Source: Shewanella nanhaiensis (GTDB taxonomy: Bacteria; Pseudomonadota; Gammaproteobacteria; Enterobacterales; Shewanellaceae). Taken from it: a DNA stretch of 64,000 nt. The DNA lies in the NCBI RefSeq assembly GCF_019457885.1, contig NZ_JAHZST010000003.1, forward strand, positions 372,001 to 436,000, given 5' to 3'. Numbering within the stretch: the first letter of the stretch is position 1; every line of letters starts with the position of its first letter. The notes beneath the pieces are model-generated. The model worked only from the letters and a program-made list of their open reading frames with translations, was not told the DNA's origin and did no database searches. The position numbers were made by a program, and so were the translations under genes. Below, one piece after another: positions 27,706 to 36,517 of this stretch.

Positions 27706-28440
27706 ATGTTTGAGTTAATTGCACCTACCACCCTGCTACTGGCATCTATCATCATCTTCTTTGGTGCACTTACTCAAAGCTTAATAGGCTTTGGTCTTGC
27801 GGTTGTTGCCTCTCCGCTGCTCTACATTGTTGACCCAGATCTCGTTCCAGCTCCCGTGATCATCATGGGATTTACCATCTCGTTACTGACCCTCTTTAGA
27901 GAGCGTGGCGCTTTGGAGTTTAACGGCCTGCAATACGCACTGCTTGGTCGTATTCCTGGCGGCTTTTTAGGCGCTGCTTTACTCATATTTGCTCCTCAGC
28001 CGATACTGGGACTCGCCATAGCGGGGATCGTAGCCGCAGCTGTCATCTTAAGCCTAATGAAGTTTAATTTAGTCGTGAATCGCAAGAGTTTATTTGCGGC
28101 AGGGGTCATATCAGGTGTATTTGGCAATATAGCGGCCATCGGAGGACCACCATTAGCCATCTTACTCTCAGGTAAAGATGCCAACCAATTTAGAGCGGCC
28201 CTCTCAGCCTTCTTTATCTTCAGCTCCACCATCGCCTTAGCCATCTTAGCCGTGACAGGGTTACTAGAGTTAAAGCAGCTTTGGTTATCACTGTTACTGC
28301 TTCCTTCGGTGATATTAGGCTATCTAGTGGCTGGCAGGTTGGTCGGGAGAGTGGATAAAAGCAAAACACGCAGCATGACCTTAATACTTTGCTCTATCAG
28401 CGCATTAGTGTTGACGATTAAATCGTTAATAGAGTTGTAA
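27706..28440 (+). CDS. TSUP-family permease (TauE/SafE type)
   Basis: 244 residues, about eight predicted membrane helices. The family motif G-A-L-T-Q-S-L-I-G-F-G is near residue 20 and its repeat G-V-F-G-N-I-A-A-I-G-G-P-P-L-A near 145. These permeases export sulfite, sulfoacetate or related organosulfur anions. It follows metJ after a terminator, so a link with sulfur metabolism is possible but not shown; no MetJ box precedes it. Confidence 0.88.
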   Translation: MFELIAPTTLLLASIIIFFGALTQSLIGFGLAVVASPLLYIVDPDLVPAPVIIMGFTISLLTLFRERGALEFNGLQYALLGRIPGGFLGAALLIFAPQPILGLAIAGIVAAAVILSLMKFNLVVNRKSLFAAGVISGVFGNIAAIGGPPLAILLSGKDANQFRAALSAFFIFSSTIALAILAVTGLLELKQLWLSLLLLPSVILGYLVAGRLVGRVDKSKTRSMTLILCSISALVLTIKSLIEL

Positions 28441-28650
28441 AAGCCAGAGCGCTCCGAGAACGCGACTGTGTCACAGCAAGTGTGCATCAACGATACTTCG
28501 AGAGCGACCTTCGGTCTTCGAGAAAGAGAAGTGACACAAACCTACTACGTATTGCTTGTACTCGCAGTCAACTTGTTGGCGAACTCGAAGGGAACGCGTT
28601 CCCGCTCTCGTAGCGAAGCGAGCTTAAAATGAGCCTGCAAACGCCCTTCT
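28441..28650 (+). repeat. Intergenic repeat, copy B
   Basis: This copy is related to 23261-23460 (best block 28561-28581, 20 of 21 identical, same orientation). It contains a 14-bp perfect palindrome GGGAACGCGTTCCC at 28590-28603. No coding frame of note; it fills the gap between the permease and the outer-membrane protein gene. Confidence 0.6.
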
Positions 28651-28656
28651 TAGCCA

Positions 28657-29850
28657 TTAAAAGTGATATGAGGTTTGCAGCACACCACCGATGGCATCAT
28701 CACTGCCCACCATGCCAGTAAGATCTAAGTAAAATGCCTGCCCGATGGAGAAACCTGTACCTAATGAGTAGATATTGGAGGTGTTGTCCTTCATATCGTG
28801 ACGGTAGCCTAGACGCAGTGCTAACCAGTCCATCGCCCTCACTTCACCACCTAAGCGCCAATACTGAGTCCCCTCTAGCTCGTCGAAGCGTTTATAAGCA
28901 TTTAAATCGATATCTGATGTTAATGTCAGACTCTTCCAATCATAAGCTACCCCAGCTGTAAATAGAGGCTCAACCTGATAAGTAAACTTACGTCCTTGGG
29001 CCTCAACCGTATCCACATCCTGACTGATTAAGTTACGCCCAGATAACCCCACAACAAGCCCCTCAATCGGCTCCATCGCCACCCCAATATCCAGATTGAA
29101 CGTAGACTCATCATTACGATATTTGGAGTCATTAAAATCACTGGACTCGAAATTATTTGCGCTGACCACATAGTTATAGGTATCGATCCGCTGAAACTTA
29201 GGGGATATCCCAACCGATATGGGCATATTAACGATAGAGAGTGGAAAGCTAATTGCCACACCAAAATCTGACACAGCCCCCGCGACAACAGCCCCTTGAG
29301 AATCAAGATCAGACACTTCAGGAGGGTTATTAGGATCTAGCACAGTTAAATCATCGATATCAGATTGCTCAATCACAGTCACCCCAATAGCATCGATATA
29401 ACTTTTGTAGAAAACCGCCATCGGCATCTTGTGGTTAGGGATCACAAGCGAAAACCCAATGCCGGCACTGACATAAGCAGTGTTATCTTTTAACGACTCT
29501 AGATCGCCAATCAAATCCGTACGAAATCGGTCAATAGCAGCAGCATTCGAAGCATTAATCGCAGCCTCTAATCCGTCATAGGATTCCTCTAGCGCATCGA
29601 ATTTATCAACCATCTGATCTTTATCAGCGCCATCGGCTCCGAGAACGGGTAAAAGTAGGGAAAAATCATTAAATTGCGGAGCCTGTAGAGCTAAAAGAGC
29701 AGGATTAATAAAGGCTGCCCCCTCACGGTTAGAGGACGCCACACCTGTACCACCCATCGCATCGCTGCGAGCCTCATAATATTGCTGACCAGCCATGACG
29801 TTAAAAGGTAATAACAAAGCGAAGTACACTGCATATTTTAGCTTTTTCAT
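28657..29850 (-). CDS. TraF-family outer-membrane beta-barrel protein
   Basis: 397 residues. A signal peptide ends A-M-A-G near residue 20; the mature start E-A-R-S-D-A-M-G-G-T-G-V-A-S-S is typical of the conjugal-transfer TraF / FadL-like outer-membrane family. Between them lies a region rich in Asp and Ala, then amphipathic strands with C-terminal aromatic Q-T-S-Y-H-F, a good outer-membrane insertion signal. No plasmid transfer genes are near, so the conjugation name is historical; it is probably a porin or transporter. It is transcribed alone. Confidence 0.82.
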   Translation of the reverse strand: MKKLKYAVYFALLLPFNVMAGQQYYEARSDAMGGTGVASSNREGAAFINPALLALQAPQFNDFSLLLPVLGADGADKDQMVDKFDALEESYDGLEAAINASNAAAIDRFRTDLIGDLESLKDNTAYVSAGIGFSLVIPNHKMPMAVFYKSYIDAIGVTVIEQSDIDDLTVLDPNNPPEVSDLDSQGAVVAGAVSDFGVAISFPLSIVNMPISVGISPKFQRIDTYNYVVSANNFESSDFNDSKYRNDESTFNLDIGVAMEPIEGLVVGLSGRNLISQDVDTVEAQGRKFTYQVEPLFTAGVAYDWKSLTLTSDIDLNAYKRFDELEGTQYWRLGGEVRAMDWLALRLGYRHDMKDNTSNIYSLGTGFSIGQAFYLDLTGMVGSDDAIGGVLQTSYHF

Positions 29851-30196
29851 CCATTCATCCCTTATCTTTATTTATCATTACTCACTTGAGTCTAGCCTTG
29901 GTCATTAAGCGTGATTCAATAGAAACCAAAGACAAAAAACAGTGGAATTTAAAGATAGTTCAACAATCAGAATTGTGTGCGATAATCGGTCAAAAAACAA
30001 ACAGAAAAAACAAATAAATACCTCTATCTATAACGAAGGCTTCAACCCTATCTTTTGACTAAAAATAACTGCTTGATATACCTCTATTGATTTGAAAATT
30101 TCATTAGCAGGCAGGTGAATAGAACAAAAAAATATGGAGTTGTGGATAGCTAGGTATTTTTATTAAGAAGGGGAGTTGAAATAGGGGGGTAAAACT
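29851..30196. other. Gene-free AT-rich gap
   Basis: 346 bp between the TraF-type gene and the EAL gene, on the minus strand at both sides. I see no convincing ORF, hairpin or repeat; the promoter of the TraF-type gene should lie in its left part. Confidence 0.5.
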
Positions 30197-32140
30197 TTAA
30201 TTTTTATAAAACTCACTCCAAGGTTTTGGTTTACTGATTAGATACCCTTGGATCATATCTGTTTTCCATTCACTAACCATCTTATACTGCTGATCGGTTT
30301 CAATCCCCTCACAGATGACGGTCAAATCCAGATCATGAGCAAGCTTAACGACCGTCTGAGCAATGATCTCATACTGTACATCGACTAAGGTATTGTCGAT
30401 AAAACTCTTATCTATCTTTATAATATCAAAATGGAAATTAAGCAGATAACTTAAAGATGAATAACCGGTACCAAAATCATCCATTGAGAGTTTAAATCCC
30501 TCAGCGTGAAACTCGGAAAACTTCTCTTTCGTTAACTCATTATCTTGCATCGCCGAGGTTTCAGTGATCTCTATTGTGATTCTATTGGTCGAGATACCGT
30601 AACCCTTAATTATTTCAGCGATATTTTGAACCAGCATCTCCTCCTTAAACTGAACCGGAGACAGGTTAATCGATACTCCTACATTTTTCGGCACAGAAGG
30701 TTGAGATAAACATCGGCAAACCTCATGAATCACCCAGTAGCCAATAGCAATAATATCACCACTCTTTTCAGCAATTTCAATAAAATGATCCGGCGGAACA
30801 ACTCCCTTTACGGGATGCTCCCAGCGGATCAGAGCTTCATAGTGTTGAATGGGTTCATCTAACTTTGTCGAGTTCACAATCGGTTGAAAGTAGAGTACAA
30901 ACTCTCCGAGCTCGATGGCTCTGGGTAAGCAATGTGCTAGCTCAAGATGCAATCTTAACTCCTGAACAATTGCATCCTGATAACCAACTGGCTTTCTTGT
31001 CGGAGTATTTTTGGCTTGATAGAGAGCGATATACGCCATTCTTAACAACTCATTAGGCTCTGATTCACAGCTAGGATAGCAGCTGTAACCCGCTCTCAAT
31101 TCACATGGCATAGGATGACCATCCACCATCAAATAATTAAGAAATGCATCAATGACACAAGTAAGTGTCCTGATCACCTCTTCCGTAGAGGAGTCGATCA
31201 TAATAAAGGCAAACTCACTGCTATTGAGAATTGAGAGCGTATTATTATCGGGTATATCGGTTTTTAATCGCACTATCGCTTTCTTTAAAAAGGAGCGCTT
31301 CACCTCTTCATCTAGCAAATTAATTGAACCACCTGATATCTCGAGTGATAAGACAACAATAAAACTATTTTCCTGTCTTTTATCAATCAAATATTGAATG
31401 ATCCTTTGAAAACCAAGTTTACTATGTAGCCCTGTCGTAGGGTCAAGAAACATGGTGGCGACACTCTCCTCATCCGCACTCTGCTCATTAAAGTTATCTG
31501 CAATCTCCTGCAGTGAGTGATAAACCTCTTGTAGGTAGTGGCTCGAGATATCTTTGTCCACACAAAATGAGATGATTGCCGCAACATAGGCTAAAAAAGC
31601 AGTATCATATTGAGAGAAAAACTTGACGCCCGAAGGCTTAAAAGCAACCCCGCCACGCTCTGTTTTAAAACGCTCAAAATGAATATTTCCCTGAGACAGT
31701 AGATCGAAGATATCTGCCGACATATCTCCGCACTCTCGCTGATTAACCACCTCATCTCGGATCTCAAAGAGAGACTCTATCGTACTAACTTGATTTTTAG
31801 GTACCTTGCTCCAGCAAGTGTGCCCAATAAACTTATGACTTTCGATGATCGGCATCACTTCCCACCATAAGCCATTCACAAAACGAAAGAGCACACAGGT
31901 ATCGATATCCACCGAAAAACGTGTTTTTTGGTAGATACTCTTCAGATCTCGAATAAAATTTGAATCAACATTAATTGAAGTACTAAGTTCTAACAGACTG
32001 GCAGATCTCAAGGAAGCCTCTAAGGTCTGCTTGATCGAGGTAGAATCACTATAAAAAAGTGACTTATCTATACCGTTGGAGTTCTCCCCCTCATGGCTTA
32101 ATTCTACATCTAACACTCTCTTCCCTGGCATCAGTTTCAA
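30197..32140 (-). CDS. Degenerate GGDEF plus intact EAL protein (c-di-GMP phosphodiesterase)
   Basis: 647 residues, no membrane segment. The N-terminal 220 residues look like a GAF-type sensor (V-L-F-R-F-V-N-G-L-W-W-E-V). The GGDEF domain (about 235-390) is degenerate: N-S-S-E-F replaces G-G-D-E-F, so it should not make c-di-GMP. The EAL domain is intact: E435-A-L, S-I-N-L-S-P, I-T-E-T-S, D-D-F-G-T-G-Y-S-S-L, K-I-D-K-S-F, C-E-G-I-E-T, Q-G-Y. It should hydrolyse c-di-GMP. Its start overlaps the AhpD-like gene by 4 nt, which suggests joint control. Confidence 0.92.
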   Translation of the reverse strand: MKLMPGKRVLDVELSHEGENSNGIDKSLFYSDSTSIKQTLEASLRSASLLELSTSINVDSNFIRDLKSIYQKTRFSVDIDTCVLFRFVNGLWWEVMPIIESHKFIGHTCWSKVPKNQVSTIESLFEIRDEVVNQRECGDMSADIFDLLSQGNIHFERFKTERGGVAFKPSGVKFFSQYDTAFLAYVAAIISFCVDKDISSHYLQEVYHSLQEIADNFNEQSADEESVATMFLDPTTGLHSKLGFQRIIQYLIDKRQENSFIVVLSLEISGGSINLLDEEVKRSFLKKAIVRLKTDIPDNNTLSILNSSEFAFIMIDSSTEEVIRTLTCVIDAFLNYLMVDGHPMPCELRAGYSCYPSCESEPNELLRMAYIALYQAKNTPTRKPVGYQDAIVQELRLHLELAHCLPRAIELGEFVLYFQPIVNSTKLDEPIQHYEALIRWEHPVKGVVPPDHFIEIAEKSGDIIAIGYWVIHEVCRCLSQPSVPKNVGVSINLSPVQFKEEMLVQNIAEIIKGYGISTNRITIEITETSAMQDNELTKEKFSEFHAEGFKLSMDDFGTGYSSLSYLLNFHFDIIKIDKSFIDNTLVDVQYEIIAQTVVKLAHDLDLTVICEGIETDQQYKMVSEWKTDMIQGYLISKPKPWSEFYKN

Positions 32141-32703
32141 CTAGCCTTATCTATCACATCGGTAAACCGTTTATCTATATCGATACCTATACTGTCCGCA
32201 AGGTTTACCATATAGAGAGAGCAGGAGATCATACCAATCAACTCTGTTATCTCATCTCTAGCGAAACCTAAAGCACACAGCTCGTCATCTAATTCCGAAA
32301 CACTAGAAAAATCATTATCAACAGAGGAATCAGCCAGTTTTATGACTAACTTTAAGGAGGGGTTTTTTATCTGCTCCAGATCATTAAGAATGGTCTCCAT
32401 ATCCTCCTCGGTAAATCCATGATGCAGGGCGAGTGCATGGTGTGCCACGGTGCAGTAGTTACACTTTTTCTTATGGGCAATATATGCAAACATTATCTCT
32501 TTGGTGATCCTAGGTAACTCCCCTGCACATAGGTTCTTTCTCACCATATTCCAGGAAGACATCGCTAAATCAGGATTTAAAAGAGCAACACAGCGAAAGA
32601 TTGCCGGCACAAACCCCATCCCTAACTCATCACAAACCTGTTGGTGAACTTCAGGAAACTTGTTTTTAAACTCTTCCTCGGATAAAACAGGTAGGTTACT
32701 CAT
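32137..32703 (-). CDS. AhpD-like / carboxymuconolactone decarboxylase-family protein
   Basis: 188 residues, mostly helical. The redox motif C-N-Y-C-T-V-A-H-H-A-L near residue 80 (C-x-x-C with the following His) marks the AhpD-like family, whose members reduce peroxidase partners or act on peroxides. No peroxiredoxin gene is adjacent. The gene overlaps the EAL gene by 4 nt (ATGA), so the protein may give redox input to c-di-GMP breakdown; that is inference. It may also act alone as a peroxidase. Confidence 0.85.
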   Translation of the reverse strand: MSNLPVLSEEEFKNKFPEVHQQVCDELGMGFVPAIFRCVALLNPDLAMSSWNMVRKNLCAGELPRITKEIMFAYIAHKKKCNYCTVAHHALALHHGFTEEDMETILNDLEQIKNPSLKLVIKLADSSVDNDFSSVSELDDELCALGFARDEITELIGMISCSLYMVNLADSIGIDIDKRFTDVIDKAS

Positions 32704-33003
32704 ATCTAATACCGTAAAGTCAGTTTTTCAGTAAATATTTAGGCCCAACAAAAAATACTATTAATAATATTAAAAGTATAGACCTAATACTCCTACATCA
32801 AATAATAGTCGATTTTTCGAAAAGTTCTTGACGATAGATAAAGCCCAAAGAATCAAATTTCTAGAAAAAAACTGACAAAAAAGCTTGCTGAATAAGCAGA
32901 TAAATATCTAAAAACACTAGCCATAACTCCCACAGATGCTAAGGTTAAATAAGTATAGATAATAGACAGATAGAGAATTAATAGGTAAATATATGGGGGG
33001 TCT
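32704..33003. other. Gene-free AT-rich gap
   Basis: 300 bp upstream of both the AhpD-like gene and the small plus-strand ORF, so it should hold both promoters. The sequence is rich in A/T with no recognised operator; a G6 run at 32995-33000 lies just before the small ORF. Confidence 0.4.
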
Positions 33004-33201
33004 ATGCACCTGATCATGAAAACTCAGTTCGACAATCTTCGCCTCAACGATGACCATGAATATTCCACCAATGACCGGGGCGGCAAAAAGGTGGTAAAGA
33101 TATTTAAAGATGGAAACCTGATCGCAAAAAAAATCGCAATCAAACGTTCAGTTCAATACTTTGGGGTCACAGGTGTCGAAGAGTTCTTGACCACAGGATA
33201 A
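33004..33201 (+). CDS. Small basic protein, unknown
   Basis: 65 residues, or 61 from the second ATG at 33016. The composition is plausible for a real protein: N-D-D-H-E-Y-S-T-N-D-R-G-G-K-K-V-V-K-I-F-K-D-G-N-L-I-A-K then a helix and V-T-G-V-E-E-F-L. There is a G-run upstream, spaced badly for the first ATG and well for neither, so the start is uncertain. No family recognised. Confidence 0.5.
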   Translation: MHLIMKTQFDNLRLNDDHEYSTNDRGGKKVVKIFKDGNLIAKKIAIKRSVQYFGVTGVEEFLTTG

Positions 33202-33310
33202 TATTTTGAGGAGAGCTATACTCCCCTCTAAACAGAGTTAAGCTTGTTAGGTAGCTTATAAATCAGTACTTATACCCATAAGTTCACAGGTAAATATTTG
33301 CCATAGGTGA

Positions 33311-34012
33311 CTAATGAGGCGTAATTTGTAGCAGCTCAACTCTTCGATTTAACTCTCTTCCGTCAACGGTTTCGTTGCTGGCAATGGGCCTTGTTTCACC
33401 TTGGCTTTCACTCTTGAGTTGAGTATCCCTCACTCCCTGTTTATTTAAATAAGCTTGGGTATTATCAGCTCTGAGCAAGCCCAAACTATAGTTATACTCT
33501 TCACTACCACTATTATCTGTATGGCCGACCAACTTGATCACCTCCGGAGCTTGAACCAGCCTTTTTGCCACCTTATCTAAAATTAAGCGAGATTCAGGTG
33601 TCAAACTCTTACTGTCAAAATCAAAATAGATCCGTGCTAGCAGCCCCTCACCAGAGCCAAATTCAACCAACCCATTACTAGATAAATACTCCATACAACT
33701 TATCGAAACATCCTGATTTTTTGCCAGTTTCAATAGCGCAGTCTTGAGCTCTACTTGCTCTAATCCTTGCCTAATCATCAAATACCCATCACGATGATTT
33801 GCAATACCTGTTACATCAGAGATCGTCACGTTTTGACTCAGGTTATACCCCTTAGTTGAGCAAAATGACGCTAGTTCGTATTGACCCTGTTCAGATGCTT
33901 GAGATTGCATCGGCTCTGATATCGATTCTGATACCACCTCTTGTGCACATCCGCTTAAAAGCCAACTCAGGCTTAAGATACTGATGAAGGTAGAACATGT
34001 TTTGCTTACCAT
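33311..34012 (-). CDS. OmpA-like peptidoglycan-binding lipoprotein of the tad locus
   Basis: 233 residues. The signal peptide ends L-S-G-C (lipid Cys). The C-terminal OmpA domain has I-Y-F-D-F-D-S-K-S-L, V-G-H-T-D-N-S-G-S-E-E-Y-N and L-G-L-L-R-A, with the Asp and Arg that bind meso-diaminopimelate, and ends N-R-R-V-E-L. It starts 3 nt after the VWA gene stop and is last in the tad operon; an OmpA-like gene at the end of tad loci is known in Vibrio and relatives. It probably anchors the pilus machine to the cell wall. Confidence 0.88.
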   Translation of the reverse strand: MVSKTCSTFISILSLSWLLSGCAQEVVSESISEPMQSQASEQGQYELASFCSTKGYNLSQNVTISDVTGIANHRDGYLMIRQGLEQVELKTALLKLAKNQDVSISCMEYLSSNGLVEFGSGEGLLARIYFDFDSKSLTPESRLILDKVAKRLVQAPEVIKLVGHTDNSGSEEYNYSLGLLRADNTQAYLNKQGVRDTQLKSESQGETRPIASNETVDGRELNRRVELLQITPH

Positions 34013-34015
34013 TAT

Positions 34016-35512
34016 TTAGCTCTCTGTATGTCGGTAATAAAGTTTAGAGATGCCATCACTCTTGGCACCTTTCTTAATCAAATCTAAAATCTCCTGAATC
34101 AAATCATCTAAATTACCCACATCAATAATATTCTCCTCCCCAACACACTTCTTAAAAGCATTTTGCCCCGACGCACTAAATTGAACCCCTATCACTCCCA
34201 TATGTAGAGGAAGGTCTCCATCATTAAACCGCTCTCTGATCTTATTACACGCCCCTGCATTCACTAGATCCGAGAAGGTATTACGATAGGGATCTTCCTT
34301 ACCATCGCTGATCATTAACAACATCTTAAGTCGCTTTTGATACGCCTTATCCTCCTCTTCATCAGGATCCACAGGCCTACCTTTATCTAAAATCTGCGCA
34401 CCTCTAAATAAACCTTGATATACAGAGGTGCCACCATTAGGCGACATCTGATTAACTCTCATAACCTCGGACTTTTGATTTGTTAAAGGGATCGTCCAGA
34501 AACTGCCGTTACACATGGAGCCACTATAGAGCCTTTGATAACTTGGATGGTGTTGAACACGATCAGGACTCTCATTAAACACCTGCTCAACACTGCGACT
34601 GTAATCTATCCAATTACTGCTATCTGGCCACCTTTGAGAGCTATCATTCACAACGGACTTAATCGTGCGCGCATCTGCTCTTGGTCCTGGTAACCCATTA
34701 CATTTACGGCTGTTACTCACACAACTGGAGACTTGGCTATAGCTTTTATTAGCCCACTCTCTCCAATTAATTGATTCATAATTGGTATAATTACTGCCAG
34801 TTTTCCCGCTTGGGTTTCGGTACTTAAGCTGAGTCATACAGACACTTCGACCGCTATCACCCTCGACAACGCGCATGTTATAGGGCACTAACGCAATACG
34901 ATTTCTAATCTCAGTCTCTCCATCACGAGGCACTAAGATCTCATTCGATATTTCGGTAATTGCATCTTTAAGGCTGTTAATTCTAGAACCTTTCATAGAG
35001 CCAGAAAAATCTGAGACAAATACAATATCGACATCACGATCTCCCAAATACTCAGGATAAGCACGTGCTAAGGCCCGGTTAGCTAAGGTCTCGGTCTCAT
35101 TAAAGCTTGGGATTAAGTCACTGTGTAACCAAGAGGTATGGTCTGTCTTCGCTGTCACACGATATTGGGTATATTCCCTATCTTCAAACGAGCCATCCGC
35201 CAACGGGTAATGATCGATATCCTCTTTACGCTCAACCTTTACCTGACTAATCTCTTTGATATTTCGCATATAACTTGAAATATAGTCTTTAGCGAGCTGG
35301 GTCTCGTAACCTTTATCGTCTCGATTAGCCATGGAGACAGCTAAGCTCGCCGCTTCTGTTGCATCCCCCAAACGATTTTTCTTCTGAATATAACGAGTCC
35401 CCTCTAAGGCTAAAAACACCATGCCAAAGAGTGGGATCAATAAAAAAACTAAATAGATGGCCGCCGCACCTCGCTGACGTTTAGCCATCACACTCTCACT
35501 GTTTACCATCAC
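34016..35512 (-). CDS. tadG: TadG-like pilus protein with von Willebrand A domain
   Basis: 498 residues. The N-terminus has R-Q-R-G-A-A-A-I-Y-L-V-F-L, one membrane segment of the TadE/TadG type. A VWA domain starts near residue 155 with D-I-V-F-V-S-D-F-S-G-S-M, a MIDAS motif (D-x-S-G-S). A large insertion with Cys residues (Met-rich ends, C-V-S-N-S-R-K-C) splits the domain before S-D-G-K-E-D. TadG-type proteins are minor pseudopilins or assembly factors of the Flp pilus; the VWA domain suggests adhesion. It overlaps tadF by 1 nt. Confidence 0.85.
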   Translation of the reverse strand: MMVNSESVMAKRQRGAAAIYLVFLLIPLFGMVFLALEGTRYIQKKNRLGDATEAASLAVSMANRDDKGYETQLAKDYISSYMRNIKEISQVKVERKEDIDHYPLADGSFEDREYTQYRVTAKTDHTSWLHSDLIPSFNETETLANRALARAYPEYLGDRDVDIVFVSDFSGSMKGSRINSLKDAITEISNEILVPRDGETEIRNRIALVPYNMRVVEGDSGRSVCMTQLKYRNPSGKTGSNYTNYESINWREWANKSYSQVSSCVSNSRKCNGLPGPRADARTIKSVVNDSSQRWPDSSNWIDYSRSVEQVFNESPDRVQHHPSYQRLYSGSMCNGSFWTIPLTNQKSEVMRVNQMSPNGGTSVYQGLFRGAQILDKGRPVDPDEEEDKAYQKRLKMLLMISDGKEDPYRNTFSDLVNAGACNKIRERFNDGDLPLHMGVIGVQFSASGQNAFKKCVGEENIIDVGNLDDLIQEILDLIKKGAKSDGISKLYYRHTES

Positions 35513-36036
35513 TATCTTCCCGGCATGACTGAACTTGAATGGATATAGTGCTTAGCACCATCGCCCCAAAACTGGTTAAACCAAGAGTCCGTATTTAAAC
35601 AGAGGGTCACTTGATAGAGTGGAAATCGTTTATCAGCCGAGGTTTGCGGTGCAAGATGCCCTCTATCCTTAAGAGAATCACCTGGGATACAGGGGGCCCC
35701 TCCCTCAATACCTTTGTCGATAGATGAGTAACGATCGTTGACGATCCACTCGACACGGATCCCATAAGGTGCATTCTCAGATGTTTGCCCATAGCCAAGC
35801 AGTCTCGCGGCCAAAATATCCAGCTCATCCACCTCTGCTGAGGTCACAATTAAATTTTCCTCAAAGAAACGAGTTCTCTCCTTAAGGACATTCACCAAGG
35901 AGTAGTTCACCCTGTCCAGATTGACCCTATTAAGCAGTTGAAAAGCGATATCGCCAGTAAAAACCAACAGAGCAGAGGTAAATAACAGAACAAAAGCCAG
36001 CTCTATCGTAAAAGCACCATGCTGTTTACTCTTCAT
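35512..36036 (-). CDS. tadF: TadF-like pseudopilin
   Basis: 174 residues from ATG 36036 (an upstream codon at 36054 is in frame). The start M-K-S-K-Q-H-G-A-F-T-I-E-L-A has a short basic leader, the prepilin-peptidase site after Gly, and Glu at position 5 of the mature part, followed by a hydrophobic helix. TadF-type minor pseudopilins are cut by TadV. Position between tadE and tadG agrees. The gene start overlaps the tadE stop by 11 nt. Confidence 0.85.
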   Translation of the reverse strand: MKSKQHGAFTIELAFVLLFTSALLVFTGDIAFQLLNRVNLDRVNYSLVNVLKERTRFFEENLIVTSAEVDELDILAARLLGYGQTSENAPYGIRVEWIVNDRYSSIDKGIEGGAPCIPGDSLKDRGHLAPQTSADKRFPLYQVTLCLNTDSWFNQFWGDGAKHYIHSSSVMPGR

Positions 36037-36517
36037 CGATTGGCCACCCCTCATGCTCCATAGTCACTAAAATGCGTCGGCTTATCCTTTCTTCAACTAT
36101 GCCAGCAAGCAAGAACATCGGCGTATATTGATAGGAGATCTCATAGATAGCGAGTGGGGATCGCTGTTGTTTTACTTGAGATAAGCTAGGTTTATCGTCG
36201 ATAAGATCCGACAAACTTTCGAAATAAGAGATCGAAAGATGATAACGCTTAGGGTCCACCAAGAGATGCCAGATCTCCCCCTTCTTCTCAAACATCTGAG
36301 TTAATCTCTGCTCATAAAGATCACCACTTCGCTCCCCCTCCCACACTCGGGTATCTCTGGAGGATTCTCGCAATGAAGACTCTGCTAAATTAATCACATA
36401 GATAAGTCGGCTAATTTCGAAGATCCCAAATGTCACCAAAAACATCACCATGGCTCCGATAGCAAACTCAACAGAGAAAGCACCTAACTGCCTCCGCTTT
36501 AAGCGTTTAAACTGCAC
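36026..36517 (-). CDS. tadE: TadE pseudopilin
   Basis: 163 residues. The leader M-Q-F-K-R-L-K-R-R-Q-L-G precedes A-F-S-V-E-F-A and a hydrophobic helix, matching the TadE pattern with Glu at position 5 after Gly. It is a minor pilin-like protein needed for Flp fibre assembly in the periplasm. It starts 1 nt before the tadD stop region ends and overlaps tadF. Confidence 0.88.
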   Translation of the reverse strand: MQFKRLKRRQLGAFSVEFAIGAMVMFLVTFGIFEISRLIYVINLAESSLRESSRDTRVWEGERSGDLYEQRLTQMFEKKGEIWHLLVDPKRYHLSISYFESLSDLIDDKPSLSQVKQQRSPLAIYEISYQYTPMFLLAGIVEERISRRILVTMEHEGWPIDEE

